Positions 63,361 to 64,000 of a stretch of DNA of 64,000 bases are shown one piece after another. The DNA is taken from NCBI RefSeq assembly GCF_009765275.1, contig NZ_VOPH01000012.1:1-64000 (forward strand). Direction: 5' to 3'. The number at the start of each line of letters is the position of its first letter. Positions within the stretch are counted from its first letter, which is position 1. A program made the translations under genes and the position numbers. The notes beneath the pieces are model-generated. The model saw only the letters and a program-made list of their open reading frames with translations. It was not told the DNA's origin and did not search any database. The DNA comes from Chachezhania sediminis (GTDB lineage Bacteria; Pseudomonadota; Alphaproteobacteria; Rhodobacterales; Rhodobacteraceae).

Positions 63361-64000
63361 ATGCTGAACATTTCGATCATGCTGGAACACAGCGCGCGCC
63401 GCCGGCCGGGGCATCCGGCGATTGTCTTCGGCGACACGCAGATATCCTATGCCCAGCTGGACGCGGCCGCGAACCAGGTGGCCAACGGCATGCGCGCGGC
63501 CGGGATCGGGCGGGGCGACAAGGTCGCCATCAGCTGCCTGAACCTGCCCTATTTCCCGATGGTCTTCTTCGGCGCGGCCAAGATCGGTGCCGTCCTCGTA
63601 CCCCTGAACGTGCTGCTGAAGCCCAAGGAAATCGCCTATCACCTGCGCGATTGCGAGGCGAAGGCCTATTTCTGCTTCGAAGGCAACGACGTGCTGCCCA
63701 TGGGCCAGTGGGGCCACGAGGCCTTTGCCCAGGTGCCGGGCTGCGAGATCTTCTGTGCCATCACCGCCGATCCTGCCGCCCCCTCTCCTTTCGAAGACAC
63801 CCGCACGCTGGGCGAGCTGATGGCGGACCGCTCGCCCGAATACGATCCTGAACCGATGTCCAGCGAGGACACGGCGCTGATCATCTACACCTCGGGCACC
63901 ACGGGCGACCCGAAAGGGGCCGAACTCAGCCAGTCTAACGTGATGATGAACACCATGCTGATGCGGGACCTGCTGGAATACCGCGACGACGACATCTCGC
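63361..64000 (+). CDS. AMP-forming acyl-CoA synthetase, N-terminal part
   Basis: The gene begins at the ATG at 63361, with GGGAGG four bases upstream, and is cut by the right edge after about 213 residues. It opens 'MLNISIMLEHSARRRPGHPA' and continues with 'AISCLNLPYFPMVFFGAAKIGAVLVPLNVLLKPKEIAYHL' and the phosphate loop 'IIYTSGTTGDPKGAELSQSN' (~180-199), typical of long-chain acyl-CoA and related CoA ligases. It would activate a carboxylic acid with ATP. The C-terminal domain and the rest of any operon are outside the window. Confidence 0.85.
   Translation, partial: MLNISIMLEHSARRRPGHPAIVFGDTQISYAQLDAAANQVANGMRAAGIGRGDKVAISCLNLPYFPMVFFGAAKIGAVLVPLNVLLKPKEIAYHLRDCEAKAYFCFEGNDVLPMGQWGHEAFAQVPGCEIFCAITADPAAPSPFEDTRTLGELMADRSPEYDPEPMSSEDTALIIYTSGTTGDPKGAELSQSNVMMNTMLMRDLLEYRDDDIS

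Overview
The window is about 64 kb of GC-rich DNA with the gene style of an alphaproteobacterium, most likely Rhodobacterales. The reasons are the many TRAP, ABC and GntR/FCD catabolic operons, strong GGAG-type ribosome sites, ATGA stop/start overlaps, and a RepB (Rep_3) replication initiator transcribed away from a parAB pair. That replication/partition module at 2.3-6.5 kb indicates a plasmid or chromid. I found no rRNA, tRNA, CRISPR array or intact insertion sequence.

Layout. (1) 0-2 kb: the end of a GntR/UTRA regulator and a betaine-aldehyde dehydrogenase. (2) 2.3-6.5 kb: parB, parA and repB, with a candidate origin between parA and repB. (3) 6.5-13.4 kb: an operon of metallo-beta-lactamase-fold hydrolase, LigM-like tetrahydrofolate-dependent O-demethylase, and TAXI/TRAP transporter, with a divergent LysR regulator. 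(4) 13.6-24.5 kb: a GntR-led operon (binding-protein ABC transporter, class III CoA-transferase, crotonase, MatB-like acyl-CoA synthetase) divergent from quinone oxidoreductase, crotonase and glutathione transferase genes. (5) 24.8-36.2 kb: a long operon with a TRAP transporter, a GntR/FCD regulator, a sugar ABC transporter and the last two dehydratases of the Weimberg pathway (XylX- and XylD-like), preceded by two FadR-type operator matches. (6) 36.8-45.6 kb: a second GntR-led sugar ABC operon ending in a DJ-1/PfpI gene, divergent from iron alcohol dehydrogenase, aldehyde dehydrogenase and alpha/beta-hydrolase genes. (7) 45.8-60.8 kb: a secretion region with an NHLM-type leader-peptide exporter (HlyD-like adaptor, C39 peptidase-ABC protein, second ABC protein), a glycine/alanine-rich double-glycine-leader protein, and two RTX-repeat proteins flanking the region. 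Between them lie a Tat-exported beta-carbonic anhydrase and an AmpR/class A beta-lactamase pair. (8) 61-64 kb: a hipBA module and the start of an acyl-CoA synthetase cut by the window edge.

How it fits together. Regions 3-6 look like self-contained uptake, degradation and regulation units for methoxylated or carboxylated compounds and sugar acids, a typical accessory-replicon load. The most unusual part is region 7. It has a complete leader-cleaving export apparatus and a plausible cargo with a textbook GG cleavage site. The cargo is long (114-residue predicted core), has no cysteine, and there is no recognisable modification or immunity gene nearby. This is the best candidate for an undescribed system. 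All functions are read from sequence motifs and remembered family features; no database search was run.
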